Shown piece by piece: positions 1 to 10,154 of a DNA stretch of 64,000 nt. The stretch spans positions 1 to 64,000 of the forward strand of contig NZ_JAHCKL010000014.1 in assembly GCF_026125785.1 (NCBI RefSeq), read 5' to 3'. The position numbers and the translations under genes were made by a program. This DNA comes from Hydrogenophaga sp. (lineage in GTDB: Bacteria; Pseudomonadota; Gammaproteobacteria; Burkholderiales; Burkholderiaceae_C). How positions within the stretch are numbered: the stretch's first letter is position 1; the number at the start of each line of letters is the position of its first letter. The notes beneath the pieces were generated by a model. The model saw nothing but the letters and a program-made list of their open reading frames with translations, had not been told where the DNA came from and searched no databases.

Positions 1-1380
<1,380 letters not shown>

Positions 1381-1556
1381 GGGTCTGGGGGATGTGAGGA
1401 GAAGGGAAGGGAGACGGCGCGGCGGCGCAAAACCCCGGATTTTATCGGTCAGACCGACATGGTCGTCTGGGCCCGACCGTGCGACTTCCCACAGCCGCCC
1501 CCATAATTCTTCGACGCGCACCGCCCCCCACTCGCCGGTCGGTCGCCGCGTGCCCC

Positions 1557-2291
1557 ATGACCCAACACCCCGCCGCCCCGTCCATTGCCGCCATGATCCT
1601 CGCCGCTGGACGCGGTATGCGCATGCGCCCGCTCACCGACGCCCACCCCAAGCCCTTGCTGCCGGTGCGCGGCAAGCCCCTGCTGCAGTGGCCCATGGAA
1701 GCCCTGCACGCCGGTGGCTTCACCCGGCTGGTGGTCAATTCCGCCTGGCTGGGCGAGCAGATCGACACCTTCTGCGAGCAATGGCAGGCCAGCCATCCGC
1801 AGGCACAGCTCAGCGTCTCGCGCGAGGGCCTGGATTTTGGCTATGCGCTGGAAACCGCCGGTGGCATCGCACGCGCCTTGCCGCTGCTGGGCGACGCTTT
1901 CTGGGTGCTGGCCGGCGACGTGTACGCGCCCGGCTTCGTGTTCACGCAGGAGGCCGTGGCCCGTTTCCTGGGCAGTGGCCGCCTGGCGCACATCTGGCTG
2001 GTGCCCAACCCGCCGCACAACCCGCGCGGCGACTTTGGCCTGAGCGCCGAAGGACTGGCGCTCAACCAGGCCGGCGAGCGCCTCACCTACAGCACCATCG
2101 GCCTGTACCGGCGCGAATTGTTCGAAGCACCGTGGTGCGAGGTCGTGCCAGGCAACCCTCAAGGCACCGCGGAACCCCTGGCGCCGCTGTTGCGCCGTGC
2201 CATGGACGCGGGCCGCGTGAGCGCCGAGCTGTACACCGGCCCCTGGACCGATGTCGGCACGCCCGAACGGCTCGAGGAACTCAACCGCTGA
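1557..2291 (+). CDS. murU: N-acetylmuramate-1-phosphate uridylyltransferase-type nucleotidyltransferase
   Basis: A 244-residue sugar-phosphate nucleotidyltransferase. In the cell-wall recycling pathway described in Pseudomonas, MurU makes UDP-MurNAc from MurNAc-1-phosphate, after the kinase AmgK and bypassing de novo synthesis. The N-terminus has the nucleotide-binding signature [14 protein letters not shown] followed by the PKPLLPV lysine region, and the single-domain length fits MurU rather than the longer GlmU or RfbA. I chose the ATG at 1557 because the upstream in-frame sequence is low-complexity and lies in the tkt intergenic region. pepP follows 23 bp downstream. The AmgK-like kinase is present but 24 kb away (26576-27667). 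Mannose-1-phosphate guanylyltransferase-like activity is the alternative. Confidence 0.85.
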   Translation: MTQHPAAPSIAAMILAAGRGMRMRPLTDAHPKPLLPVRGKPLLQWPMEALHAGGFTRLVVNSAWLGEQIDTFCEQWQASHPQAQLSVSREGLDFGYALETAGGIARALPLLGDAFWVLAGDVYAPGFVFTQEAVARFLGSGRLAHIWLVPNPPHNPRGDFGLSAEGLALNQAGERLTYSTIGLYRRELFEAPWCEVVPGNPQGTAEPLAPLLRRAMDAGRVSAELYTGPWTDVGTPERLEELNR

Positions 2292-2314
2292 ACACAACCT
2301 GGAGAATGTCAGAC

Positions 2315-3712
2315 ATGGACGCCAGCACCCACACCCAGATCTACGCGGAACGCCGCGCCCGTGTCGCCGCCGCGCTGGGTCCCGGCGGCATCGCCATCGT
2401 GCCCACCGCGCCAGAGCGGGCACGCAACCGCGATTCGGACTTTCTCTACCGGCACGACAGTTATTTCTACTACCTCACCGGCTTCACCGAACCCAACGCC
2501 TGGCTGGTGATCAGCGCGGAAGGTGCCACCACCCTGTTCTGCCAACCCAAGGACCTGGAGCGGGAAATCTGGGACGGCATCCGGCTCGGCCCCGAAGCCG
2601 CACCGGCGGTGCTGGGCGTGGACGAAGCCTTCTCCGTGGCCGAACTGGCCCAGCGCCTGCCGCGCCTGCTGGAAAACCGCCGCACCGTCTGGTACCCGTT
2701 CGCCACCCACGACGGGTTGGAAAGCCGCATCAATGGCTGGCTGCAGCCGGTGCGCGCCCGCGTGCGCTACGGCGCGCTGTGCCCCGAATCGCAGCGCGAC
2801 CTCTGCGGCGTGCTCGACGAGATGCGCCTGGTCAAGGACGCGCACGAGCAGGCCATCATGCGCCGCGCCTCGCGCATCAGCGCCCAGGCACACATCCGCG
2901 CCATGCAGCGCAGCGCGGCCATGCTGCGCGCGGGCCAGGACGTGCGCGAGTACCACCTGGACGCCGAACTGCTGCACGCCTTCCGCGAGCAGGGCTCGCA
3001 GTACCCGGCCTACGGCAGCATCGTCGCCGCCGGCGCCAACGCCTGCGTGCTGCACTACCGCGCCGACGCCGCGCCCATCCGCAACGGCGAACTGGTGCTG
3101 ATCGACGCCGGCTGCGAACTCGACGGCTACGCCAGCGACATCACGCGCACCTTTCCGGCCAACGGCCGCTTCACCGGCCCGCAGCGCACGCTGTACGAAC
3201 TGGTGCTGGCCAGCCAGGACGCCGCCGTGGCGGCCACGCGGGCCGGCGCGCGCTTCGTCGATCCGCACGACGCGACCGTCGCGGTGCTCGCGCAGGGCCT
3301 GCTGGACGTGGGCCTGCTCGACGCCAACAAGGTCGGCCACGCACAGGACGTGATCGCCAACCGGTCCTATTTTCAGTTCTACATGCACCGCACCGGGCAC
3401 TGGCTGGGCATGGACGTGCACGACTGCGGCAGCTATGTGGAGCCCGCCGAGGTCGGCACCGTCAGCGAGCGCAAGGACCCGCTCAGCGGCGAGATCATCA
3501 AGGACCGGCCCAGCCGCATCCTGCGCCCGGGCATGGTGCTCACGATCGAGCCCGGCCTCTATGTGCGGCCGGCCGAGGGCGTACCCGAGGCGTTCTGGAA
3601 CATCGGTATCCGCATCGAGGACGACGCCATCGTCACAGCCACCGGCTGCGAACTGATCACGCGCGACGTGCCGGTGAAGGCCGACGAGATCGAAGCCTTG
3701 ATGCGCGGCTGA
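2315..3712 (+). CDS. pepP: Xaa-Pro aminopeptidase (aminopeptidase P, M24B)
   Basis: Cytoplasmic metallopeptidase that removes an N-terminal residue preceding proline. The 465-residue product has the AMP_N domain (about residues 5-140, with FLYRHDSYFYYLTG) and a C-terminal pita-bread catalytic domain. The dinuclear metal ligands are visible: Asp in LIDAGCELDGY, Asp in SDITRTF, His in HRTGHWLGMDVHD, Glu in LTIEPGLYV and Glu in IRIEDDAIV. A GGAGA at 2301-2305 lies directly against an ATG at 2306 but nine bases before the ATG at 2315, so 2315 is preferred; using 2306 adds three residues. It is likely co-transcribed with murU. A stem-loop (3722-3745) follows the stop. Confidence 0.93.
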   Translation: MDASTHTQIYAERRARVAAALGPGGIAIVPTAPERARNRDSDFLYRHDSYFYYLTGFTEPNAWLVISAEGATTLFCQPKDLEREIWDGIRLGPEAAPAVLGVDEAFSVAELAQRLPRLLENRRTVWYPFATHDGLESRINGWLQPVRARVRYGALCPESQRDLCGVLDEMRLVKDAHEQAIMRRASRISAQAHIRAMQRSAAMLRAGQDVREYHLDAELLHAFREQGSQYPAYGSIVAAGANACVLHYRADAAPIRNGELVLIDAGCELDGYASDITRTFPANGRFTGPQRTLYELVLASQDAAVAATRAGARFVDPHDATVAVLAQGLLDVGLLDANKVGHAQDVIANRSYFQFYMHRTGHWLGMDVHDCGSYVEPAEVGTVSERKDPLSGEIIKDRPSRILRPGMVLTIEPGLYVRPAEGVPEAFWNIGIRIEDDAIVTATGCELITRDVPVKADEIEALMRG

Positions 3713-3721
3713 GGCATGGCC

Positions 3722-3745
3722 GCGCCTTGATCTGGGTCAAGGCGC
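3722..3745 (+). terminator. Stem-loop after pepP
   Basis: Perfect 9-bp inverted repeat GCGCCTTGA / TCAAGGCGC with a 6-base loop, starting ten bases after the pepP stop. There is no T-run, so this may be a transcript-stabilising hairpin or a weak terminator rather than a canonical intrinsic terminator. Confidence 0.5.
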
Positions 3746-3770
3746 ATGTTCGCCGGCCGTCAACGGGTCA

Positions 3771-3798
3771 TTGATTGGGAATGGTTCTCATTTAAACT
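3771..3798 (+). promoter_or_regulatory. Promoter with overlapping Fur box for the imelysin operon
   Basis: TTGATT (3771-3776), 16-bp spacer, TAAACT (3793-3798) resembles a sigma-70 promoter. The spacer holds GGGAATGGTTCTCATTTAA (3777-3795), matching the 19-bp Fur consensus at 12 positions, including AATG and TCATT. Fur binding here would occlude polymerase under iron-replete conditions. The sites are read by eye and not scored. Confidence 0.65.
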
Positions 3799-3854
3799 GG
3801 GGCCTCCGGCCACCCTGTGCCGGCCCCTGTTCACCCAACCTCCCGGCCCGCAGC

Positions 3855-5036
3855 ATGAAAACCACCCTCTCCGTCCTGGCCCTGGCGGCCACCCTGGCGC
3901 TGCCGCACGCCCAGGCACAGACCCAGCCCTCCAACCCTGCCGCGGCCGCCACCGCTCCAGCCACCTACGCCAGCGTCGCTGGCCACTACGCCGCCCTGGT
4001 CTACGCCAGCTACAGCGACACCCTGTCCGCCGCGCAGGACATGCAAGGGGCCATCAAGGCCTTCGTCGCCGCGCCCTCGGCCGATGGTCTGGCCGCCGCG
4101 CGCAAGGCCTGGCTGGCCGCGCGCGAGTTCTACGGCCAGACGGAAGCGTTCCGCTTCTACGGCGGCCCGATCGACGACGACAAGGGCCCCGAAGGCCAGA
4201 TCAACGCCTGGCCGCTGGACGAGTCCTATGTGGACTACGTGCAGGGCAAGCCCCAGTCGGGGCTGATCGCCAACACCAAGTTCAAGATCACCAAGGCCAA
4301 CCTGGCCAAGTTCAATGAACGCGGCGGCGAGGAAAACATCAGCGCTGGCTGGCACGCCATCGAATTCCTGCTCTGGGGCCAGGACCTGAGCGAGACCGGC
4401 CCGGGCAACCGTTCGTTCGAGGACTACCTCGATGGCAAGACCCCCAACGCCGATCGGCGCCGCCAGTTTCTGACGGTGGCCACCGAGTTGCTGGTCGATG
4501 ACCTGGGCTTTCTCGCCAAATCCTGGGCGCCGGGCCAGAAGAACTACCGCGCCCGCTTCGAGAAAGGCGGCAAGGAGTCGGTGCGCAAGATCATCGTCGG
4601 CCTGGGCTCGCTCTCGCGCGGTGAACTCTCCGGCGAACGCATGGAGGTGGCCCTGAATTCGCAGGACCAGGAGGACGAGCACTCCTGCTTCTCGGACAAC
4701 ACGCACCGTGACATCGTCAACAACGCGAAGGGCATCCAGAACGTGTGGCTGGGCCAGTACAGAAAACGCGACGGCAGCGCGCTGCAGGGCCCCGGCGTGC
4801 GCGACCTCGTGGCCGCGAAAAAGGCCGACCTGGCCGAGAAGACGACTGCGCAGATCGCGCTCTCCGTGCAGTCGGCCGAGGCCATTCCGGCCCCGTTCGA
4901 CCGCGCCATCGCCAAGGGCGCGGCTGGCCGGCCGGTGATCGAGAAAACAGTGGCCAGCCTGGTCGAACAGTCCAAGCTGCTGGTCGAGTCGGCTGGTGCG
5001 GTGGGCATCGCCAAACTGACCTTGGTGGAACCGTGA
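3855..5036 (+). CDS. Imelysin-family periplasmic protein (IrpA-like)
   Basis: A 393-residue exported protein with a signal peptide (cleavage near residue 22, AQA/QT). It belongs to the imelysin family (M75-type fold, no proven peptidase activity), whose members such as IrpA and EfeO/Algp7-like proteins act in periplasmic iron handling. The family GxHxxE motif is intact: G165-W-H167-A-I-E170 in a GWHAIEFLLWG context. A second conserved stretch, QDQEDEHSCFSDNTHRD, is typical of the IrpA branch. The ATG at 3855 begins directly with a positively charged n-region and hydrophobic core. It is the first gene of a four-gene set behind a Fur-box promoter; the di-haem gene starts 52 bp after the stop. 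Iron binding is family knowledge and was not tested here. Confidence 0.88.
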   Translation: MKTTLSVLALAATLALPHAQAQTQPSNPAAAATAPATYASVAGHYAALVYASYSDTLSAAQDMQGAIKAFVAAPSADGLAAARKAWLAAREFYGQTEAFRFYGGPIDDDKGPEGQINAWPLDESYVDYVQGKPQSGLIANTKFKITKANLAKFNERGGEENISAGWHAIEFLLWGQDLSETGPGNRSFEDYLDGKTPNADRRRQFLTVATELLVDDLGFLAKSWAPGQKNYRARFEKGGKESVRKIIVGLGSLSRGELSGERMEVALNSQDQEDEHSCFSDNTHRDIVNNAKGIQNVWLGQYRKRDGSALQGPGVRDLVAAKKADLAEKTTAQIALSVQSAEAIPAPFDRAIAKGAAGRPVIEKTVASLVEQSKLLVESAGAVGIAKLTLVEP

Positions 5037-5088
5037 CACACGGCACGCCGCTGCGCGGCGCCGCACGTCCCCAATAGGCGTTTCCATC

Positions 5089-6582
5089 ATGTCGCTCTTT
5101 CCCAAAGCCGCGCGCACCGCGTCAGCCATGGGGGCCCTGCTCATCGGTTCGGCCGCCCTCGTTCTGCAAGCCGACGAGGCACCCGACCCGCTGGGCGAAA
5201 AGACCGGTGGCGCCACCACCGTCTACGCCACCGGCAAGAACGCGTTCTCGTTCCCGTTGGCCAACCTGGACGATCCGGGGCGCACGCGCTTCGTGATCGG
5301 CAACTCTTTTTTCAAGCGCAACTGGGTCGAGGCGCCCGCCTCGACCACCGCGCGCGATGGCCTCGGGCCGCATTTCATCGCGCGGGCGTGCGCCGGCTGC
5401 CACGTGATGGACGGCCGGGGTGAGCCGCCCGCATGGCAGCGCACGCTCGGGCCCGACCCGGAGCCGACCGTGGCGCTGCTCATGCGCCTGTCGGTGGCCG
5501 GCACGCCCGACCCCAGGGCCGGCGTGCGGCCCGACCCGGTGTATGGCGACCAGTTCAACAACGCCGCCATCCAGGGCGTCAGGCCCGAGGGCCGTGTGGA
5601 GATTCGCCAGCAGCCCATCCACGGCCGCTTCGCCGATGGCACGCGCTACACGCTGCAAAAGCCGCTGTACACACTGACCGACCTGGCCTATGGCCCGCTG
5701 GCCCCGGGGGCCATGGTCAGCCCGCGCATCGCACCGCAGATCGCGGGCATCGGCCTGCTGGAGGCGATTCCCGAGGCCGAGATCCTGCGCAACGCCCGCG
5801 AGCAGGCCGCCGCGCCCGGCCTGGTCAAAGGCCAGCCCAACCGCGTATGGGATGTCTTCGCACAGGAGGAGCGCATCGGCCGCTTCGGCTGGAAGGCCAA
5901 CGTGGCAACCATCGCGCACCAGACAGCGGGCGCGTTCCACGGTGACATCGGCATCACCTCCAGCGTCTTTCCGCAGGAAACCTGCACGCCGGCGCAGAAG
6001 GACTGCCTGGCTGCACCGCATGGCGGCGGCCGGACCAGCGGCCGCGACGGCCTGGTACCGGCCGCCAGCGCCGACGCCAGCCGGCCCGAGATCGACGATG
6101 ACACCTTGGGCCAGGTGATCTTCTACCAGGCCACGCTGGCCCCAGCGGCACGGCGCAACGTGAACGACGCACAGGTGCTGCGCGGCCAGGCCCTGTTCGC
6201 GCAGGCCCAGTGCGCCGCCTGCCACCGGCCCAGCTACGTGACGGCCGAGGGACCGTTCCCCCGCTTCACCAGCCCGGCGTTGAAGGGCCAGCGGATCTGG
6301 CCCTACACCGACTTGCTGCTGCACGACATGGGCCCCGACCTCGCCGACGGCCGGCCCGACTTCCTGGCCAGCGGCAGCCAGTGGAAGACGCCGCCGCTGT
6401 GGGGCATAGGCCTGATCAAGGACGTGAACGGCCACACGCGCCTGATGCACGACGGGCGTGCCAACGGCGTGCTCGAGGCCATCCTGTGGCATGGTGGCGA
6501 GGCGCGGCCCGCCAGGGAACAGGTGTTGAAGATGAACCGCGCGGACCGCCAGGCGCTGGTGAAATTCGTGGAGTCGCTATGA
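5089..6582 (+). CDS. Di-haem oxidoreductase (DHOR family, DUF1111)
   Basis: Exported cytochrome-type protein of 497 residues with a signal sequence (about residues 1-28) and two c-type haem motifs: CAGCH at residues 101-105 and CAACH at 375-379. It matches the di-haem 'thiol oxidoreductase' family that regularly neighbours imelysins; the reaction is unknown, although the fold is related to bacterial di-haem peroxidases. The conserved C-terminal region includes FPRFTSPALKGQ, LLLHDMGPDLADG and LIKDVNGHTRLMHDGR, diagnostic of this family. Its TGA overlaps the ATG of the next imelysin gene (ATGA), which indicates translational coupling. Haem attachment would require a cytochrome c maturation system outside the window. 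Confidence 0.88.
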   Translation: MSLFPKAARTASAMGALLIGSAALVLQADEAPDPLGEKTGGATTVYATGKNAFSFPLANLDDPGRTRFVIGNSFFKRNWVEAPASTTARDGLGPHFIARACAGCHVMDGRGEPPAWQRTLGPDPEPTVALLMRLSVAGTPDPRAGVRPDPVYGDQFNNAAIQGVRPEGRVEIRQQPIHGRFADGTRYTLQKPLYTLTDLAYGPLAPGAMVSPRIAPQIAGIGLLEAIPEAEILRNAREQAAAPGLVKGQPNRVWDVFAQEERIGRFGWKANVATIAHQTAGAFHGDIGITSSVFPQETCTPAQKDCLAAPHGGGRTSGRDGLVPAASADASRPEIDDDTLGQVIFYQATLAPAARRNVNDAQVLRGQALFAQAQCAACHRPSYVTAEGPFPRFTSPALKGQRIWPYTDLLLHDMGPDLADGRPDFLASGSQWKTPPLWGIGLIKDVNGHTRLMHDGRANGVLEAILWHGGEARPAREQVLKMNRADRQALVKFVESL

Positions 6583-7664
6583 CACGCACACGCAAGCGGC
6601 TGCAACGCGCCGCGTTGGCGGCGCTGCTGGGCCTGGCACTGGCTGGCATCGCCGCTGCGCAAAGCCCGGGCCCCACCGTAGCGGCCCCTTACTACTCGGC
6701 CGAACAGGCCCTGCAAGGCATCTACACCCACCGCCTGCCGCCACTGGCCCAGGCCTTCAAGGCGCAGGCGGACGGCCTGGCCGAGACCGCAGCGCGGTTC
6801 TGCCAGGGCCAGGCCTCCCTGGAAGACCTGCGCGCGCAATGGCTGGCGGCGCTTCTGGGCTGGGAGACGCTGTCTACCCCCGCCGTGGGGCCCATGGTCA
6901 CTCGCCGATCGCAGCGCCAGATCGATTTCTGGCCCGCGCGCCCGGACCTGCTGCGCCGCTCGATGGACAAGGCGCCGGCCACGCTGGCCGACATGGAGCG
7001 CGTGGGCACACCGGCCAAGGGCTTCCCGGCTTTCGAGCTGCTGCTGGAGCGGTGGTCCAAGGAGCGCCCCACCGCGCCGGCATGCCGGTACGGCGAGCTG
7101 GTGGCGCAAGACATTGCCGCTGAAGCACAGGCGCTGGACGCCGAACTCGGCCAATGGGCCACCAAGGAATGGGACGATGAACCCGAGACCACCACCGCCG
7201 CGCTGGCCGAGTGGGTGAACCAGTGGCTGGCAGGCTTTGAGCGCCTGCGCTGGGCGCACATCGAAAAGCCCCTCACCACGCAGCGCACCACCGGCAACAT
7301 GGCCAGGCCGGCGCCGTTCGCGCGCCTGGACCGCGAGAGCAGCCTGCGCGACTGGCGCGCGCAGTGGCAAAGCCTGCAGACGCAGGCTCGCCTGCGGCCT
7401 GGCGCCAACCCGCCTGCGGGCGGGACAGCCCTGATCCCTCTGGAAGCCCTGCTCCTAGGGCGAGGCCACCTGGCGCTCGCCCAGCGCTGGGGCCAGGCGC
7501 TGGACCAGGTCGGCGCCGGCATGGACCGTTTGACGCCTCGCTCCAGCGAGCGCGAACTGCTGGCGGTCGCCAAGTCCATGAAGGCGCTCACGGTGCTGTA
7601 CCAGAACGAGGTCGCGGCCGCGCTGGACGTGCCACTGGGGTTTTCGGATGCCGATGGGGACTGA
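6579..7664 (+). CDS. Second imelysin-like periplasmic protein
   Basis: A 361-residue protein with a signal peptide (hydrophobic core about residues 9-25, AAA/QS) and an all-helical imelysin-type domain. Typical landmarks are QALQGIYTHRLPPLAQAF, FCQG, WETLSTPAVGP and the RSQRQIDFWPARP region. The GxHxxE motif of the first imelysin is degenerate here: the corresponding site reads GFPAFE (148-153), with proline replacing histidine. It may therefore bind a different ligand or act as a partner subunit. It overlaps the di-haem gene by four bases and abuts the DUF1513 gene. Confidence 0.82.
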   Translation: MTRTRKRLQRAALAALLGLALAGIAAAQSPGPTVAAPYYSAEQALQGIYTHRLPPLAQAFKAQADGLAETAARFCQGQASLEDLRAQWLAALLGWETLSTPAVGPMVTRRSQRQIDFWPARPDLLRRSMDKAPATLADMERVGTPAKGFPAFELLLERWSKERPTAPACRYGELVAQDIAAEAQALDAELGQWATKEWDDEPETTTAALAEWVNQWLAGFERLRWAHIEKPLTTQRTTGNMARPAPFARLDRESSLRDWRAQWQSLQTQARLRPGANPPAGGTALIPLEALLLGRGHLALAQRWGQALDQVGAGMDRLTPRSSERELLAVAKSMKALTVLYQNEVAAALDVPLGFSDADGD

Positions 7665-8759
7665 GTGACGGACCCCGCCGAGCCAACGGTCGTTTCGCGC
7701 CGCCAATGGCTGCTGGCCATGGCGGCGGTGGGCTTCGCGCCCGCCTGGGGTGCTGCGCCTGCCGCGCGCCTGCTGGCGGCCTGGCAGGCAGCAGACGGGC
7801 AACGCATCGGTGTGATCGAGGTGAAGACCGCGCGCTGGTCGGTGCAGAGCGAACTCGATGTACCCACGCGCGCGCACGGCCTGCTGGTCGAGCGCGGTGG
7901 CAGCGTGCTGGCCGCCGCGCGGCGCCCCGGCGATTGGCTGCTGCGCTGGCACCCGGCCAGCGGGCAGGCGCAATGGCACTGGATCGAGGACGACCGCCGC
8001 TTCAATGGCCATGTGGTGGCGAGCGAGGATGCTTCTGTCTTGTGGACCACCGAGACCGACCTGGACACCGCGCAAGGCCGGCTCGCCACGCGCGATGTCC
8101 GCTCGCTGGAGAAGCGCGCGGAATGGCCGACGCACGGCATGGACCCGCATGCGCTCATGGTGTTGCCCGAGCGCGTGGGCGACATCCCCACCGGCAGCCT
8201 GATCGTGGCCAACGGCGGCATTCCCACACTGCCCGAGACCGGCCGCAGCAAACGCCAGTTGGACCGCATGGACGCTTCGCTGGTGGCGCTGGACCCGCGC
8301 GACGGCCGCCTGCTGGGCCAATGGCGCCTGCAGGACCCGTACCTGAGCGTGCGGCACCTGGCCTGGGACCCGGTATCGCGCACCGTGGGCATCGCATTGC
8401 AGGCCGAGCACCCCGACGCCCAAGCCCGCCAACAAGCCCCGGTGTTCGCGGCGTGGGACGGCCTGCAGCTGCGGCCCGCCCAAGCACAGCCAGCAATGCA
8501 CGGCTATGGCGGGGACATCTGCGCGCTGCCCGGTGGCGGCTTCGTAGTGAGCTGTCCGCGCGCCGACGGACTGGCCCTGTTCGACACCGGCGCCCGTTGC
8601 TCAGGCACGCTGGCGCATGCCCAGGCCTACGCCCTGGCCGCCGGCCGTGGGCACTGGTGGGCCAGCGGCAGCGAAGGGGTGTGGTGCGCACCCGAAGGCA
8701 GGCCGGCCCGCGCTGGTGGCGCGTCCGTGCAGTTCGACAACCACTGGGTGGCGCTTTAA
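7665..8759 (+). CDS. DUF1513 family exported protein (probable Tat substrate)
   Basis: A 364-residue protein of unknown function that closes the imelysin operon. The GTG start at 7665 sits immediately after the TGA of the preceding gene. The N-terminus reads VSRRQWLLAMAAVGFAP, a twin-arginine motif followed by a hydrophobic stretch and an AWGA-type cleavage region, so Tat export is likely. The body resembles a seven-bladed propeller-like DUF1513 protein (RAHGLLVERGGSVLAAARRPGDW, FNGHVVASEDASVLWTTE, THGMDPHALMVL). DUF1513 genes recur next to imelysins and the di-haem protein in proteobacteria, suggesting one periplasmic iron system; the molecular role is not known. Confidence 0.82.
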   Translation: MTDPAEPTVVSRRQWLLAMAAVGFAPAWGAAPAARLLAAWQAADGQRIGVIEVKTARWSVQSELDVPTRAHGLLVERGGSVLAAARRPGDWLLRWHPASGQAQWHWIEDDRRFNGHVVASEDASVLWTTETDLDTAQGRLATRDVRSLEKRAEWPTHGMDPHALMVLPERVGDIPTGSLIVANGGIPTLPETGRSKRQLDRMDASLVALDPRDGRLLGQWRLQDPYLSVRHLAWDPVSRTVGIALQAEHPDAQARQQAPVFAAWDGLQLRPAQAQPAMHGYGGDICALPGGGFVVSCPRADGLALFDTGARCSGTLAHAQAYALAAGRGHWWASGSEGVWCAPEGRPARAGGASVQFDNHWVAL

Positions 8760-8770
8760 CAGGCCGTTGT

Positions 8771-9217
8771 TCACCGCGCCTGCCCCGCGTCATCGGCTTC
8801 GGCGCCGGCGGTCAGCTGCGCACAGGCCGCACCGGTGCGCCGGCACTGTCCATCTCCCTCCAGCCAGGGGTGGGCGTGGCCCACGCAGCCGGTCTGGCAG
8901 ATCACCGCGCTGGCCTCGGCCATGTCCTGCGCGGCCTGCGCCTGCACCGCCGCGCGGCCACGGCGCACGAGAGGCCTGGCCACGCCGGCCAGACCCAGGC
9001 CCCACAGCATGCAGGTACGGGCCACGACCAGTTGGGCACGCAGGTTCAGCACCTCCTCCTGCAATGCCAGCACCTGCAAGGCCTGCGCGCGCATCTGCTC
9101 GCCCACCCGGCGCTGCAGCCCGGCCATCTGCCGCGTGAGCACGCCGTGCTCCTGAGCAAGTTCCTGTGCGGTGGTGCCGTCGTGGCGAACCAGGAGCCGG
9201 GGGTTGCTGGGTGTCAT
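8771..9217 (-). CDS. Unassigned protein, last gene of the hmu operon
   Basis: A 148-residue protein I do not recognise. Residues about 10-65 form a probable coiled coil (TTAQELAQEHGVLTRQMAG onward, rich in Gln, Glu and Leu heptads). A short hydrophobic stretch follows (CMLWGLGLAGVARPLV), then a basic/Ala region and a Cys-rich tail with four cysteines (two in CQTGC, one each in GQC and AAC). The ATG at 9217 lies one base from the hmuV stop, so it is translated with the hemin ABC genes. The tail cysteines and a GHAHP stretch could bind metal or heme, but that is speculation. There is no visible signal peptide. Confidence 0.6.
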   Translation of the reverse strand: MTPSNPRLLVRHDGTTAQELAQEHGVLTRQMAGLQRRVGEQMRAQALQVLALQEEVLNLRAQLVVARTCMLWGLGLAGVARPLVRRGRAAVQAQAAQDMAEASAVICQTGCVGHAHPWLEGDGQCRRTGAACAQLTAGAEADDAGQAR

Positions 9218-9218
9218 G

Positions 9219-10154
9219 TCAGGACCTCTCTGAAACGGGTGGAACATCCGCCGCGATGAGCAACTGCGCCACGCCATCGGCCGCGCGCACGGTGCTGGCC
9301 TGCACCTGCCAGACACGCCGCAGCAGGTCGGGGTGCAGCACGCGCGCCGGGCGGCCAGCGGCACGCACTTCGCCGCCGTCGAGCACCCAGACCCGGTCCG
9401 CGTAGCGCAGCGCCAGGTTGGGGTCGTGCAGCACGGCGAGCACGCCCACGCCCTGTCCGCGCGCCCAAGCCTGCACGGTGCGCAAGGTCTCGTGCTGGTG
9501 GCGCAGGTCGAGCGCGGCGGTCGGTTCGTCCAGCAACAGCCAGCGCGGCGCGCCGTCGGCGCCGGCTTCCCAGATCTGCGCCATGACGCGCGCGAGCTGC
9601 ACGCGGGCGCGCTCGCCACCGCTCAGGCTGGCCACGTTGCGCATCGCCATGGCCGCCACCCCGGTGGCCTGCATCGCGGCCTGCACGATGGCGGCCTCGT
9701 GGCGCGATGGCTGGCGCAGGTGCGGGTAGCGCCCGAGCTCCACCACGTCCTGCACGCGGAAATCGAACGCCACCGCGGTCTCCTGCGGCAACACCGCGCG
9801 GTGCCGCGCGAACTGCGGCGCCGCCGCTGGCGTGACGGCCTGCCCGTTCAGGCGCACCTCGCCTTCGTGGCAGGCGCGCAGGCCGGCCAGCACCGAGAGC
9901 AGGGTGGACTTGCCCGCGCCATTGGGGCCCAGGATGGCACCGACCTCTCCTGGCGCGAGGTGCAAGTCCACGCCCCGCAACAAGGTACTGGCGCCCACCC
10001 GCACGCACACGCCACTGGCGCTCAGGCCATCGTTGCCCCGAGGTTCGTGCCGCGGCATCCCATCGTCGTCGTCGTCCAACCAGAGTGGACGTTCGCCACC
10101 GGGTAGCGCTCCGCAGGCACTGCGCCAATCGGCGTCCAGCAGGCGCGCGTTCAC
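9219..10154 (-). CDS. hmuV: Hemin ABC transporter ATP-binding protein
   Basis: ATPase of the HmuTUV importer that drives heme transfer from periplasm to cytoplasm. The 311-residue protein has Walker A GPNGAGKST, Q-loop region VLPQETAVAF, signature LSGGERARVQLARVM, Walker B WLLLDEPTAALDL and the H-loop histidine in LAVLHDPNLALRYADR, all typical of HmuV/BtuD-type ATPases. About 45 extra N-terminal residues, including an acidic LDDDDDG run, precede the core, so an internal start is possible; the upstream ATG at 10154 overlaps the hmuU stop by four bases, which favours it. Part of a tightly overlapped operon. Confidence 0.93.
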   Translation of the reverse strand: MNARLLDADWRSACGALPGGERPLWLDDDDDGMPRHEPRGNDGLSASGVCVRVGASTLLRGVDLHLAPGEVGAILGPNGAGKSTLLSVLAGLRACHEGEVRLNGQAVTPAAAPQFARHRAVLPQETAVAFDFRVQDVVELGRYPHLRQPSRHEAAIVQAAMQATGVAAMAMRNVASLSGGERARVQLARVMAQIWEAGADGAPRWLLLDEPTAALDLRHQHETLRTVQAWARGQGVGVLAVLHDPNLALRYADRVWVLDGGEVRAAGRPARVLHPDLLRRVWQVQASTVRAADGVAQLLIAADVPPVSERS

